From the NCBI GenBank assembly GCA_039028635.1, contig JBCCHV010000002.1, positions 1-64,000 of the forward strand: DNA of 64,000 bases, written 5' to 3'. This DNA is from Acidobacteriota bacterium (lineage in GTDB: Bacteria > Acidobacteriota > Thermoanaerobaculia > Multivoradales > JBCCEF01). Positions 1 through 8,392 of the stretch are shown here, piece by piece. A program made the translations under genes and the position numbers. The notes below the pieces were generated by a model that saw only the letters and a list, made by a program, of their open reading frames with translations, had not been told where the DNA came from and did no database searches. Every line of letters begins with the position of its first letter. Positions within the stretch are counted from its first letter, which is position 1.

Positions 1-29
1 ATTCTGTCTGCTGCGCGGAGAAAGGAACC

Positions 30-389
30 ATGGCCCTCGAGCTCGCAGAAGTCCAGTCGTTCGTCTCAGACCTCAACGCCGCCCGAGAGTTTTATGGTGA
101 CCTCCTGGGATTGCCCCTCAAACAATCGTCGGACCAGTGGCTGATTTTCGAGGTTTCGGGAATCGACCTGATTCTGATGGGCGGTGCAGCCCGGCACCCG
201 GAACGCGGCGAGTACGGTCAGGAAGCGGCAACCGTGTTGGTGCTCAAAAGTGACGATATCGAGGCTGACTATGCCCGCCTATCGGCTCGCGGAGTGCGCT
301 TCTTCTCGGAGGTCAAGACCGTACCGCAGGGCAAGTACGTCGGTCTCCAGGATCCCGACGGTAATCTGCTGGAGCTGATCCAGACCTGA
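30..389 (+). CDS. VOC (glyoxalase/bleomycin-resistance) family protein
   Basis: A 119-residue protein of the size of a single-module vicinal-oxygen-chelate protein. Seen: an N-terminal segment of the type FVSDLNAAREFYGDLLGLPL and a C-terminal DPDGNLLELIQ, both hallmark stretches of the fold. The C-terminal Glu of GNLLELIQ is in the usual metal-ligand position, but the usual N-terminal His ligand is not obvious, so metal use and substrate cannot be stated. AAAGGA sits just upstream of the ATG. It is followed by a GNAT gene on the same strand after 28 bases. Family assignment is firm; the substrate is unknown. Confidence 0.88.
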   Translation: MALELAEVQSFVSDLNAAREFYGDLLGLPLKQSSDQWLIFEVSGIDLILMGGAARHPERGEYGQEAATVLVLKSDDIEADYARLSARGVRFFSEVKTVPQGKYVGLQDPDGNLLELIQT

Positions 390-417
390 CGCCTGCTTCT
401 TTCACCGCGAGATCGCC

Positions 418-972
418 ATGAGCACTCCCCTCCACCTCACAACGGAACGCCTCGAGATCCGCGACTTTCTGGAGTCCGACTTCGGCGCCACCCACGCTTG
501 GGCATCCGATCCCGAGGTCACCAACTTTCTGAGCTGGGGCCCCAACAGCGAGAGCGAAACGCGCGCCTACCTGGACGCCGCTCGTGCCGATCGCCAGATT
601 GACCCGCGCCGCGATTACCGGCTCGCCCTGGTCGACCGAGAGAGTCGAATCCCGCTCGGTCTCGGCGTGCTCCTGGCGCGCGAGCCGGAGCAGTGGGAGC
701 TCGGCTACTGCCTGGCCCGCGAGGCCTGGGGCCGGGGCCTGGCAACGGAGGCCTCGCGAGCGCTTCTCGTCTTCGCCTTCGAAACTCTGCAAGCCCACCG
801 CATCATCGGACGCGTCGATCCTCGCAACCCCGCCTCCGCCAAGGTTCTGACCAATCTCGGTTTCCGCCGCGAAGGACACTTCGTTCAAGACGTCAAGAAA
901 TATGGCGAGTGGCGCGACACGGTCATGTTCGGCCTGCTCGCCGAGGAATTTCAGCCAGGAGTCCATCCATGA
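418..972 (+). CDS. GNAT family N-acetyltransferase (RimJ/RimL-like)
   Basis: A 184-residue acetyltransferase of the type that acetylates protein N-termini or small amines with acetyl-CoA. Seen: an N-terminal LTTERLEIRDF, the central strand ELGYCLAREAWGRGLATEA that contains the acetyl-CoA loop (R-G-L-A-T-E), and a late RVDPRNPASAKVLTNLGF segment, all characteristic of the RimJ/RimL subgroup. Its stop overlaps the start of the next gene (ATGA), suggesting co-translation. The acceptor is not predictable from sequence. Confidence 0.9.
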   Translation: MSTPLHLTTERLEIRDFLESDFGATHAWASDPEVTNFLSWGPNSESETRAYLDAARADRQIDPRRDYRLALVDRESRIPLGLGVLLAREPEQWELGYCLAREAWGRGLATEASRALLVFAFETLQAHRIIGRVDPRNPASAKVLTNLGFRREGHFVQDVKKYGEWRDTVMFGLLAEEFQPGVHP

Positions 973-1574
973 CCTCTCGCTTCTTCTCGCTCTTCATCAC
1001 CCTGCTCGTCGCTTCGCTGACCGCCCAGCCAGGAATGGCGCAGAGCTCGTGGCTGACTCCCAACCAGCAGAGCCTGCTCTTCGAAGACCTCAACCGACGC
1101 ATCTCGGAGCTCGATCTCGGTCCCGAGCACGAACCCGAGGCGATCCACCGCAAGTCTCGGCAGGCGGTCGAAGCGCTCGCCGATCGCCTCGACCGGTGGG
1201 GGCCCGAGGTCGTGGTCCAGCGAGCCCCGGCGATCGAGGTTCCACCGGTGATCGATCCTTTCCTCAGCGCCATGGCGCGCTATGGAGCCTGCACTTTCTA
1301 TCTCGAGGTCTGGGCCCAGGAGCTCGATCGGCCCACCGGCGGCGAGGACGGGCGCCTCGCCACCACCTTCGCCTCCTTTGCGATGGCCATGACCAGCGGC
1401 TACCTGCGCCACCACTATCTCGAGAACGGTGGCGAAGAGGAGCTCCTGGAGGCCTATCTGGGGAGCGAGATCATGGGTCGCCTCGGCGGCGAGATCTCCC
1501 GCGGCGAGCTGCACCAGGCCGACACGGCACGACGCTGCCGGCCGGCCATCGAGGGATTGCTCGCGGATAGCTGA
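969..1574 (+). CDS. Secreted hypothetical protein
   Basis: A 201-residue protein of no family I recognise. The ATG overlaps the stop of the GNAT gene (ATGA), which picks this start over the longer open frame. The N-terminus is a clear signal peptide: polar start, hydrophobic FSLFITLLVASLTA, then an A-Q-S cleavage region near residue 24. The mature part is acidic and mostly helical in appearance, with two cysteines (in GACTFYLEV and near the C-terminal RRCRPAIEG) that could pair outside the cytoplasm. Probably periplasmic; function unknown. Confidence 0.75.
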   Translation: MTSRFFSLFITLLVASLTAQPGMAQSSWLTPNQQSLLFEDLNRRISELDLGPEHEPEAIHRKSRQAVEALADRLDRWGPEVVVQRAPAIEVPPVIDPFLSAMARYGACTFYLEVWAQELDRPTGGEDGRLATTFASFAMAMTSGYLRHHYLENGGEEELLEAYLGSEIMGRLGGEISRGELHQADTARRCRPAIEGLLADS

Positions 1575-1580
1575 TGGCTA

Positions 1581-1940
1581 TCAGAGCGGATTGATCTCTT
1601 CGACGGTGCGCTCGTTTCGCACGTTGCCGGTGTTGAGCGTCGACGCCGGCTCGAACAGCAGGACATGGACCTCTTCTTCCGCCACCGGAAGGTGCTCGAC
1701 ACCGCGTGGAACGATGAACATCTCGCCCTCTTCGAGCCAAACGTCGCGATCCCGCAGCCGCATCAGCAACCTGCCCTCGAGCACCAGAAAGAGCTCGTCC
1801 TCGTCTTCGTGATGGTGCCAGACGAACTCGCCCTGGAGCTTGGCGAGTCGCACATGCTGTCCGTTGAGCTCGCCCACCAAACGCGGCTGCCAGTGTTGGT
1901 CGATCTGAGTAAGTTTTTGACGCAGGTTGATCTTGTCCAT
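1581..1940 (-). CDS. Cupin-domain protein
   Basis: A 119-residue single-domain cupin. Motif 1 is visible as FVWHHHEDEDELFLVLEG (metal-binding His residues and Glu), and motif 2 as GEMFIVPRGVEHLPV with the final His ligand. The frame is open for 13 more codons upstream, but the ATG at 1940 has GGAGG at good spacing and gives the normal length, so it is preferred. Small stand-alone cupins of this type are common and mostly uncharacterised. It is convergent with the upstream plus-strand genes. Confidence 0.86.
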   Translation of the reverse strand: MDKINLRQKLTQIDQHWQPRLVGELNGQHVRLAKLQGEFVWHHHEDEDELFLVLEGRLLMRLRDRDVWLEEGEMFIVPRGVEHLPVAEEEVHVLLFEPASTLNTGNVRNERTVEEINPL

Positions 1941-2251
1941 TTCCGCCTCCCGGTTGAGTTCTCCTGACATAACGCTCACGATGGGGAGAAATTCTCTCTC
2001 TCGTCGCAGCGATCGCCGTGACGCAAAAATCCCAGAGATTACGCTTTAGCCTTTAGGCGCTCGACGAGCGTTCCAAAGGTGAGACCGAGAAGGAGACGCG
2101 ACCCTTTGAGGGTCAAAATCGGCAATGCCGCAGTGCGGAAGAGACGCGAAGAGCCCAGAAGAGTAGAATAGAGTGACCTTCGAGGTCCGCTTTGTCGTGT
2201 GCTCGGATGTGGACCATTCCTTCGCAGCCCGGCACCGGCTACGAAATCGCC
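1941..2251. other. Intergenic region between divergent cupin and TPR genes
   Basis: About 310 bases separating the minus-strand cupin gene from the plus-strand TPR gene. It must contain promoters for both, but I see no convincing -35/-10 pair. It holds no ORF with a ribosome-binding site and coding character; the minus-strand open frames here are shadows of the TPR gene. Confidence 0.5.
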
Positions 2252-3577
2252 ATGAGTCACAGTCACCTGACCGTATTCTCCCTTCTCGAGAGTGAAGGAG
2301 GAACCGCCTCCCGCGAGGCGGCGGAGATCCGTGATCTGCGGCGCGACTGCGTCGAGTGTGATCGCGCCTACCGCCGCTTCGTGATGTTCGGAGACCGCCG
2401 TCGCTCCGGCGCGGCCGGTCGTCCCCGGTCGAAAGATCTGGCGATTCTCGAGAAGTGGGACCACCAAGCCGCACCGGCACTGGCGGAGAGCTTCCTGGCC
2501 GCACCGCCCCAGCAACGGCGCGAGCTGATCGATCGCGAAGCGGAGACCTATGCCACGCCGGCCGTCATCGTCGGCCTGCTGGCGCGGGCGCGGGAGCTCA
2601 TGCGCCATGCCCCCCGCGAAGCTCTCGAGCTCCACAGCGAAGTCTGCCGCCTGGCTCATCGCGTGCCGGAAGCCCTCTACGGCCGCCTGCGGCCGAGCGA
2701 GTTGCAGAGCTTGGCCGAAGGCCATCGAGCCAACGCATTGCGGGTCACCGACGATCTGCAAGGTGCCGACGGCCTGTGGGAAAACCTGCGGGCCCACCTG
2801 CGGCACCTACCGGTCGAAGATGGCGGCATTCGCGGCGAGCTCGACAGTCTCGAGGCTTCGCTGCGCCAGGATCAGCGCCGTTTCGGCGAGGCGGCGGAGC
2901 TGCTGGCTTCGGCCGAGAGTCACTATCGCCGGCTCGACGACCGCCGCGGCCTCACCAAGGTGCTGATCAAGTGGGGCATCGTCAGTCAGTTGATGAAGGA
3001 CCAAGAGCAGGCGCTACGGCACTTCAGCGAAGCGGCCCGCCTGCTGCACGACGCCGAAGACCCCCGGCTGCCGCTGATGGTGGTTCACAATCAGGCCCTG
3101 AGCCTGTGCGAGCTGCGGCGCTTTGCAGAAGCCCGCACTCTTGTCGAGCAAGCAACGGAGCTCTACGCCGCCTGCGACGACGAGGCCATCACCACGCCGC
3201 GCCTCTGGCTCGAGGCCACCGTCGCCCTCGGGTTGGGAGAAGACCATCGTGGGGAGAAGCTCCTGCTGACGGCCCGCGATGCCTTCCTCGAGCTCGGACA
3301 GACCTACTCGGCCGCTCTGGTGGGTCTCGATCTCGCCGAGATCTACCTCGCCCAGGGCCGCCACTTCTCGACCAAGCGACTCGCCGTGTCGCTGGCGCGC
3401 ATCTTCGGCGACCAAGGGGTGCCGGCAGAGCTCGCGAAGGCCTTGCAGACGTTCCGTCGAGCCGCCTTCGACGAGACTCTCTCGCGGCAGCTGATCGCAG
3501 CCATGCGTCAGAGCATGCAGCTAGCGCGAGGAAACTCGCCGCTGCACTCGCCCAGCTCGGGCCACCCAGAGCCGTAG
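2252..3577 (+). CDS. TPR-repeat protein, possibly with an N-terminal Cys pair
   Basis: A 441-residue, largely helical soluble protein. The central and C-terminal parts carry degenerate tetratricopeptide repeats, for example EQALRHFSEAARLLHDAEDP, RFAEARTLVEQATELYAAC and AALVGLDLAEIYLAQG, expected to form a protein- or peptide-binding superhelix. The N-terminal part has an RRDCVECDRAYR segment with a CxxC that is reminiscent of a small zinc site, though the other ligands are not visible. The frame is open upstream to 2192; the ATG at 2252 (MSHSHLTVF) is taken because the upstream stretch looks non-coding, but no strong ribosome-binding site decides it. Likely an adaptor or regulator; partner unknown. 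Confidence 0.72.
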   Translation: MSHSHLTVFSLLESEGGTASREAAEIRDLRRDCVECDRAYRRFVMFGDRRRSGAAGRPRSKDLAILEKWDHQAAPALAESFLAAPPQQRRELIDREAETYATPAVIVGLLARARELMRHAPREALELHSEVCRLAHRVPEALYGRLRPSELQSLAEGHRANALRVTDDLQGADGLWENLRAHLRHLPVEDGGIRGELDSLEASLRQDQRRFGEAAELLASAESHYRRLDDRRGLTKVLIKWGIVSQLMKDQEQALRHFSEAARLLHDAEDPRLPLMVVHNQALSLCELRRFAEARTLVEQATELYAACDDEAITTPRLWLEATVALGLGEDHRGEKLLLTARDAFLELGQTYSAALVGLDLAEIYLAQGRHFSTKRLAVSLARIFGDQGVPAELAKALQTFRRAAFDETLSRQLIAAMRQSMQLARGNSPLHSPSSGHPEP

Positions 3578-3678
3578 CGCAGTTTTCGGCGTATATACAC
3601 CAAAATTCACGTCAACGCCGTCTCAAACGGCCGGGAGCCTGCTAAGCTGGGCGCCCTTGTTGACTGCTTATTTGGAGC

Positions 3679-3722
3679 CCACGGAGGATCCAGCCGCTGA
3701 GCGGCTCGGAGCCTTCCCGTGG
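3679..3722 (+). promoter_or_regulatory. Stem-loop in the leader of the small secreted gene
   Basis: A two-part hairpin just upstream of the gene at 3743: an outer CCACGG/CCGTGG stem and an inner AGCCGC-TGA-GCGGCT hairpin. It ends 8 bases before the GGAGG ribosome-binding site, so it could influence translation. It resembles no riboswitch class I know; it may simply be a GC-rich leader hairpin. Confidence 0.4.
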
Positions 3723-3742
3723 TCGCTCTGGGAGGAACCGTG

Positions 3743-4021
3743 ATGCGTCGACGGTTGATTGTCTTGTTCGTCGCTCTTTCGATCAGCGGGAGCCTCGCTC
3801 CCGTTGCCCTCGCCGCGCCCGATGGCGAGCCTTCCGACAACTGGTGGAGCTACTTTCTCGACTTCCGCATTCTGAGCTGGTTCGGCGCTGCCGAGGAGCC
3901 CGAAGAGCCGATGGCGACCGGCGACAAGGGAGACGAAGAAGGCGACGCCCACCGGCCTGGCGACGGCGACCGCGGGCCCGATCACGGCGACCGCGGACCG
4001 GCTCTCGACCCGGACGGCTAG
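3743..4021 (+). CDS. Small secreted acidic protein
   Basis: A 92-residue protein with a signal peptide (MRRRLIVLFVALSISGSLAP, cleavage near ALAAP) and a short mature part. It has an aromatic SDNWWSYFLDFRILSWFG block followed by a low-complexity acidic tail rich in Gly, Asp, Pro and Arg with a repeated GDRGP unit. The ATG at 3743 has GGAGG eight bases upstream, which favours it over the start eight codons earlier. It overlaps the end of the convergent glycosyltransferase gene by four bases. No family recognised. Confidence 0.68.
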   Translation: MRRRLIVLFVALSISGSLAPVALAAPDGEPSDNWWSYFLDFRILSWFGAAEEPEEPMATGDKGDEEGDAHRPGDGDRGPDHGDRGPALDPDG

Positions 4022-5289
4022 GAGCTCCGCTCCTCCAGCGCCATCAGCTCGTCGAGGGTCGAGTCGATGGTTGGTAGCTGTCCCGCGAGGGCGGCGCGAA
4101 AGCCGGGGCGCGCGAACAGCAGCTCGTCCCCCGGGTAGGTCGGCACCACGTACACCGGGAAGCGCTCCAAGAGGCTGCGGTCGCTGACCTTGCGCCGCCT
4201 CTGAACCGCCCGGCGTTTGGCGTGACTGCGGTCGAGGTGCCCCAGAATCCAGGTTTGAGCCCGCAGCTGGGCGACGCTGCGCTCGTCCGTCAAGACCGGC
4301 CGACCGCCGGCGCGCAGGCGATGGCGCAGGGTGCGCAGGAGGGTTCGCGGCCGCAGCCACAAGGGTCTCGTCGGCGGACTCGGCCCAGCTTCCCCGGTAT
4401 TGGCGATCAGCCCGGCATAGGGATCCTGAGTCAAGACCTCGCCCCCAGGATTGTTCTGCACCAGCAGGGTCTGGGTGCGCGACGTCAAGGTCAGCCAGAC
4501 CGCCGACATCACCTGCTCCCACAGGCCGTCTTCGTAGTTTTTATAGGCGGTGAGGAAGGCGTTGCGCTCGAACAAGAAGCCGCGGTTGTAGAGCCCGAGC
4601 AGGTCGCTGGTGGCGCTCGAACGGTGGTGAACCACCGCATCGGCGACGTAGCGCACGCGCTCCCCGCCGGACCAAAGGCGCCAGCCGAGGTCGACATCCT
4701 CGAGGTAGGCGAAGTAGTCCTCGTCGAAGCCACCGGCGGCGAGAAAGGACTGCCGCCGAATCAACATGTTGCCGCCACAGGCGAAGAAGAGCTCCTCCCC
4801 GTCGGGTGGGTCCTCCTGCGGTCGCAGCCGGTCGAGGGGACGCCGAAAGCCCATCTGAAAGGCGTGACCATCGAAGGTCATGACGCCGCGGGCGAAGTCG
4901 AGCCGCTCCCCTGCCCAGTCGAGAATCCGTCCGGAGACGGCGGCGACGTCGGGCGGGCAGCGGCGCAAACCATCAACCAGCGCCGCCAGCCAGGACTCCT
5001 GCGGCCGGGTGTCGTTGTTGAGGAAGGCGATGGCATCGCCTTCGGCCTCTTCCACCAGGCGATTGTTGCCGGCACAGAAGCCCAGATTGAGGCGGCTCTC
5101 GACACAGCGCACCGCAGGATGGTTCTGCCGCAGCCACTCCACCGTGCCATCGGTCGAGCCGTTATCGAGCACCAAGACCTCCCACGGCAGCCCGGGGTCC
5201 CGCTGCCGGCTGAGGGCTTCGAGGCAGGGTCCGAGGTGATGGCGTCCGTTCCAGCTCAGGATGGCGACCGAGATCTTCTTCAGGCTCAT
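4018..5289 (-). CDS. Glycosyltransferase family 2
   Basis: A 423-residue inverting glycosyltransferase with a GT-A fold that transfers a sugar from a nucleotide donor to a growing glycan. Seen: ISVAILSWNGRHHLGPCLEA at the N-terminus, VLDNGSTDGT, LNLGFCAGNN and the metal-binding FLNNDTRPQESW (DxD equivalent), plus GFDEDYFAYLEDVDLGWRL, typical of rhamnosyltransferase-like GT2 enzymes. The roughly 130-residue C-terminal extension has no recognised domain. It is the last gene of the polysaccharide operon and overlaps its upstream neighbour (ATGA). Donor and acceptor are unknown. Confidence 0.9.
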   Translation of the reverse strand: MSLKKISVAILSWNGRHHLGPCLEALSRQRDPGLPWEVLVLDNGSTDGTVEWLRQNHPAVRCVESRLNLGFCAGNNRLVEEAEGDAIAFLNNDTRPQESWLAALVDGLRRCPPDVAAVSGRILDWAGERLDFARGVMTFDGHAFQMGFRRPLDRLRPQEDPPDGEELFFACGGNMLIRRQSFLAAGGFDEDYFAYLEDVDLGWRLWSGGERVRYVADAVVHHRSSATSDLLGLYNRGFLFERNAFLTAYKNYEDGLWEQVMSAVWLTLTSRTQTLLVQNNPGGEVLTQDPYAGLIANTGEAGPSPPTRPLWLRPRTLLRTLRHRLRAGGRPVLTDERSVAQLRAQTWILGHLDRSHAKRRAVQRRRKVSDRSLLERFPVYVVPTYPGDELLFARPGFRAALAGQLPTIDSTLDELMALEERSS

Positions 5290-6536
5290 CGCCGACTCCG
5301 GAGCCAGCGACGCAAGCGGAAGGAGAAGGGGTCCGGTGGCGCCACCGTCGCCGGCCGGAAAGCGAAGTCCGCCTTCGACTCGTCACGCCGCGGCCGCTGG
5401 CAGAAGGCCAACAGCGGCGCCAGGGCGACGGAGCTGCGATATCGCGACGTCAGCTCGCGAGCGCCGGCACGGTGGCGCTCTGCGTCGACGCCGCGCAGGG
5501 TTTCGTCGATGGCGACAGCCAGAGCCTTCGAGTCTTCCGCCGGAACCACCCGACCGGCGTCGTACTGAAGCAGCAGGCGGCCGACGGTGCCGCCATCGGT
5601 GGCGATCACCGGGCAGCCAGCCGCCAGCGCCTCGAGGTAGCGAGTGCGCAGCGACAAGCGAGTCTCGAGGCTGGGGCGATGGGGCGCCACCAGCAGATCG
5701 ACATCGCGCAACAGGTCCCAGCGGCGGTCCGCCGACACCCAATCGAGCGGTCGCACCCGTCGCTGCCACCAATCGCGGCGGCGGCAGAAGGACTCGACCT
5801 CGGACCATAGCCGTTGGGGCGTCGACTCGGCATTGGGGTTGCGGATGAAATAGAGCGTCCAGTCGCCTTCGACCTGCTCGAGCGCCTGGAGCAGGGTCCA
5901 CGGGTCATACCAGTCGTAGAGCCCACCGAAGAGGAGTCGCGCCCCCGACGCCTCGTCGTCGAGCACTGGCCGATGAGGCGGCAGCGATTCCGGCAGAGCA
6001 AAAGGCACCGGCGCGATCAGGGAGGTGAGATCCGGATCGCCTTCGAGACGGCGCGGATGGACCCGTCCCAGGGTGGTCAGGAAACCGAGGTAGAAGGTCT
6101 TCTGCTCCTCCGAGGAGCAGAGGAAGAAATCTCCCTGCGACATCTGCAACACCCAGGTCGCGTGGTCGTTGCGGTAGGGGTCGAGGCCGAGACTATCGAC
6201 ATAGTGGAGGTTCTCCACCAACCAGGGGTCGTAGAGGTCGATCGCCACCGGCAGCGCGGGACATTCGAGCAGCACGTCATTGGCGAGCTGACCCTGCGCC
6301 ACGGCTCCTTGGCAGTCGGCCAACAGGCTCTGGAGAGCTCCGCGACGAAAGGTGCGATGCGGAACCTCGCCTCCGGCCGCCGCCTCCTCCCCTCCCTGCG
6401 CCGGCGACACCAGCACCGTCTCGACGGTGCCAGCGCTGAGGGCGCGAAGCTGCCGCGCCATCTCGCGGTAGCGAATGCCGATCCCCGCCATCCGGGGGCG
6501 GATCGGCTCGCTGCTGACCAGAGCGATTCGCGTCAT
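5286..6536 (-). CDS. Glycosyltransferase, GT-B fold (GT4-like)
   Basis: A 416-residue GT-B type transferase. The N-terminal MTRIALVSSEPIRPRMAGIG is a Rossmann-like start with a G-I-G donor/acceptor loop. The C-terminal half has RYLEALAAGCPVIATDGGTV, the usual conserved region of GT4 enzymes around the nucleotide-sugar site, although the E-x7-E motif is incomplete. The ATG at 6536 overlaps the preceding gene's stop (ATGA), so the longer frame upstream is not used. Part of the 4.0-17.8 kb operon. Linkage and sugar cannot be inferred. Confidence 0.85.
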   Translation of the reverse strand: MTRIALVSSEPIRPRMAGIGIRYREMARQLRALSAGTVETVLVSPAQGGEEAAAGGEVPHRTFRRGALQSLLADCQGAVAQGQLANDVLLECPALPVAIDLYDPWLVENLHYVDSLGLDPYRNDHATWVLQMSQGDFFLCSSEEQKTFYLGFLTTLGRVHPRRLEGDPDLTSLIAPVPFALPESLPPHRPVLDDEASGARLLFGGLYDWYDPWTLLQALEQVEGDWTLYFIRNPNAESTPQRLWSEVESFCRRRDWWQRRVRPLDWVSADRRWDLLRDVDLLVAPHRPSLETRLSLRTRYLEALAAGCPVIATDGGTVGRLLLQYDAGRVVPAEDSKALAVAIDETLRGVDAERHRAGARELTSRYRSSVALAPLLAFCQRPRRDESKADFAFRPATVAPPDPFSFRLRRWLRSRR

Positions 6537-8392
6537 CGCCCGGTCCAGCGCCTCCAGCGCAGGTGCCAGCGCCACGCCCGCGTGGCCTCCATTTCCTCGA
6601 TGACGCCCTCGAGGCGCGCGATCTCGTCGTAGGTGCGACCGAGATGCTGGTTCTGATCTTCGACCACCGCCCGCAAGGCCGCCTCCTCTTCGTAGAGGCG
6701 CTGCAGGTCCGCCTGTAAACGCTGATGATCCTGCCGCAAGGGGCCGATCTCGCCGTTGAGGCGATGGTAGCGCTCCGCCGTGGCGGCGTGACGCCGGCGT
6801 TCTTCGACCGCATGTTGGCGGCTGGCGGAGGCTTCTTCGACCGCTTCGACGGTCTCACGCCGCAACCCCTCGACCACCGCCGCCAAGCGCTCCGCCGTCA
6901 GGTCGGCCTGGTGGGTCGCCAGGACCCGAGCCTTGACCGCCAGGAAATCGGACCGCTGACGCGGGCTTTCGCCCAGAGCATGGTGGTCGGCGCCACGGAA
7001 GTGCCGGTACTCGCAGGTCACCTGAGCGAGATGCCGGAAGGGGGTGTGGCGAGCCAGTCGAATCAGGAAGTCCCAGTCTTCGAAGATCGGCAGAGCGGCG
7101 TCGAAGAGGCCGACCTCGTCGAACAATCGGCGCTCGATGAGGAGGGTGTGGAACGGGATGTAGTTGTCGACCAGGAGGCGATCGGGATCGAAATCACGGC
7201 TGTAGGGCAAGCGCCGCTCGCGGCAGCTCCAACCGTCACCATCGAGCTCGTAGATGCCGACGGCGGCATCGCTGTAGGCCACGCGAACACCCGAGCCACC
7301 GACCATGCCGACGAGGGTGGCGAGATGCTCCGGAGCCAGCAGGTCATCGTCGTCGAGAAAGGCCACGTAATCGCCGGTGGCGGCGGTGATCCCGGCATTG
7401 GCCGCCTCCGCCCGGCCACGGTTCTCGGCCAGATCGACCCGCCGGATCGGAAAGGGAAACTCGGCGGCCGGCCGAGGCGTCTCGCCGCCATCGTTCACCA
7501 GCACCAGCTCGACCCGCCGATAGGAGCTGTCGGCAAGGCTGGCCAAGGCCTCCGCCAGCAGCTCGGGCCGGTCCTTGGTGCGCACGATCACCGACACCAG
7601 CGGGCCGTCGCGCACCGTCGACACGGCCGGCGCTCCGCCCAGGAATGAGACCAGCTGGGCGGGGCTGCGCGTGACGAAATCCTCGACCACCAGGCGGCGG
7701 TAGCCCTCCGCCGCCGCGACCGCCGACGGCAGGGTCAAGGTGCGGTACTGGCGCAGCCCGAGGGAGGCGCGCCAGTAGTCGCGGCGCTCCTGCTGGCTGG
7801 CGTAGAGCTCCATCAACTCGGCGAGCCGCGGCACCTCGGCGCTGACATCGATCAGGAGATCCGGGAAGGCCGGCCGGTTGATCTCGTAAACCAGGATCTG
7901 CAGGCTGCGGGTGCGCTCGAGCAAGAGCTCGTCGTCTTCGGACGACGAGCGCAGCGGCGCCAGCAGGCGATGGAGGGCGGCGAACACGGCCCGATGGTCG
8001 GCGCTCGCCTCGAGAGGGGAGGGCACCAGAAGGGCTTCGAAGGGCTGCTCCTCGAGGGCCTGCCGGATGCCTCGGGCGAGGTCGTCGAGGTGATCCTCGA
8101 GGCCGCCGTCGGGCAGGTCGAGGTGAACCAGCGGCTCGAGCGCGAGCTCGGCGGCCACCGCTTCCGCTTCCCGGCGCCGGCGCTCGCGATAGGCCTGCCG
8201 ATCGGCGATCGCTTCCTCACCTCCGCCGCCGTCGCTCAGAAACAGCACTTGGACGCGGGCGCCGGCGGCGAGGCGCTGCAGCAACAGGCCGCCGCAGCCG
8301 AGCACTTCGTCATCGTAGTGAGGCGCCAGCACCAGCAAGCTGCCAGCGACCACCGAGCCGGCAGCGGAGGGCGGAGGCAAGGGCTGGCCCAT
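6533..8392 (-). CDS. PIG-L deacetylase fused to a GT2 glycosyltransferase
   Basis: A 619-residue two-domain protein. Residues 1-230 are a PIG-L/LmbE N-deacetylase: LVLAPHYDDEVLGCGG carries the zinc motif (variant of PHPDDE), and ASADHRAVF supplies the third-ligand region. Residues about 255-480 are a GT2 domain: VSVIVRTKDRPELLAEAL, LVNDGGETP, NRGRAEAANAG and the DxD-containing VAFLDDDDLL. Residues from about 500 onward look like a coiled coil rich in Arg, Glu and Gln. Fusion suggests deacetylation of an N-acetyl sugar coupled to transfer. The start at 8392 overlaps the sulfatase stop by one base. Confidence 0.87.
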   Translation of the reverse strand: MGQPLPPPSAAGSVVAGSLLVLAPHYDDEVLGCGGLLLQRLAAGARVQVLFLSDGGGGEEAIADRQAYRERRRREAEAVAAELALEPLVHLDLPDGGLEDHLDDLARGIRQALEEQPFEALLVPSPLEASADHRAVFAALHRLLAPLRSSSEDDELLLERTRSLQILVYEINRPAFPDLLIDVSAEVPRLAELMELYASQQERRDYWRASLGLRQYRTLTLPSAVAAAEGYRRLVVEDFVTRSPAQLVSFLGGAPAVSTVRDGPLVSVIVRTKDRPELLAEALASLADSSYRRVELVLVNDGGETPRPAAEFPFPIRRVDLAENRGRAEAANAGITAATGDYVAFLDDDDLLAPEHLATLVGMVGGSGVRVAYSDAAVGIYELDGDGWSCRERRLPYSRDFDPDRLLVDNYIPFHTLLIERRLFDEVGLFDAALPIFEDWDFLIRLARHTPFRHLAQVTCEYRHFRGADHHALGESPRQRSDFLAVKARVLATHQADLTAERLAAVVEGLRRETVEAVEEASASRQHAVEERRRHAATAERYHRLNGEIGPLRQDHQRLQADLQRLYEEEAALRAVVEDQNQHLGRTYDEIARLEGVIEEMEATRAWRWHLRWRRWTGR

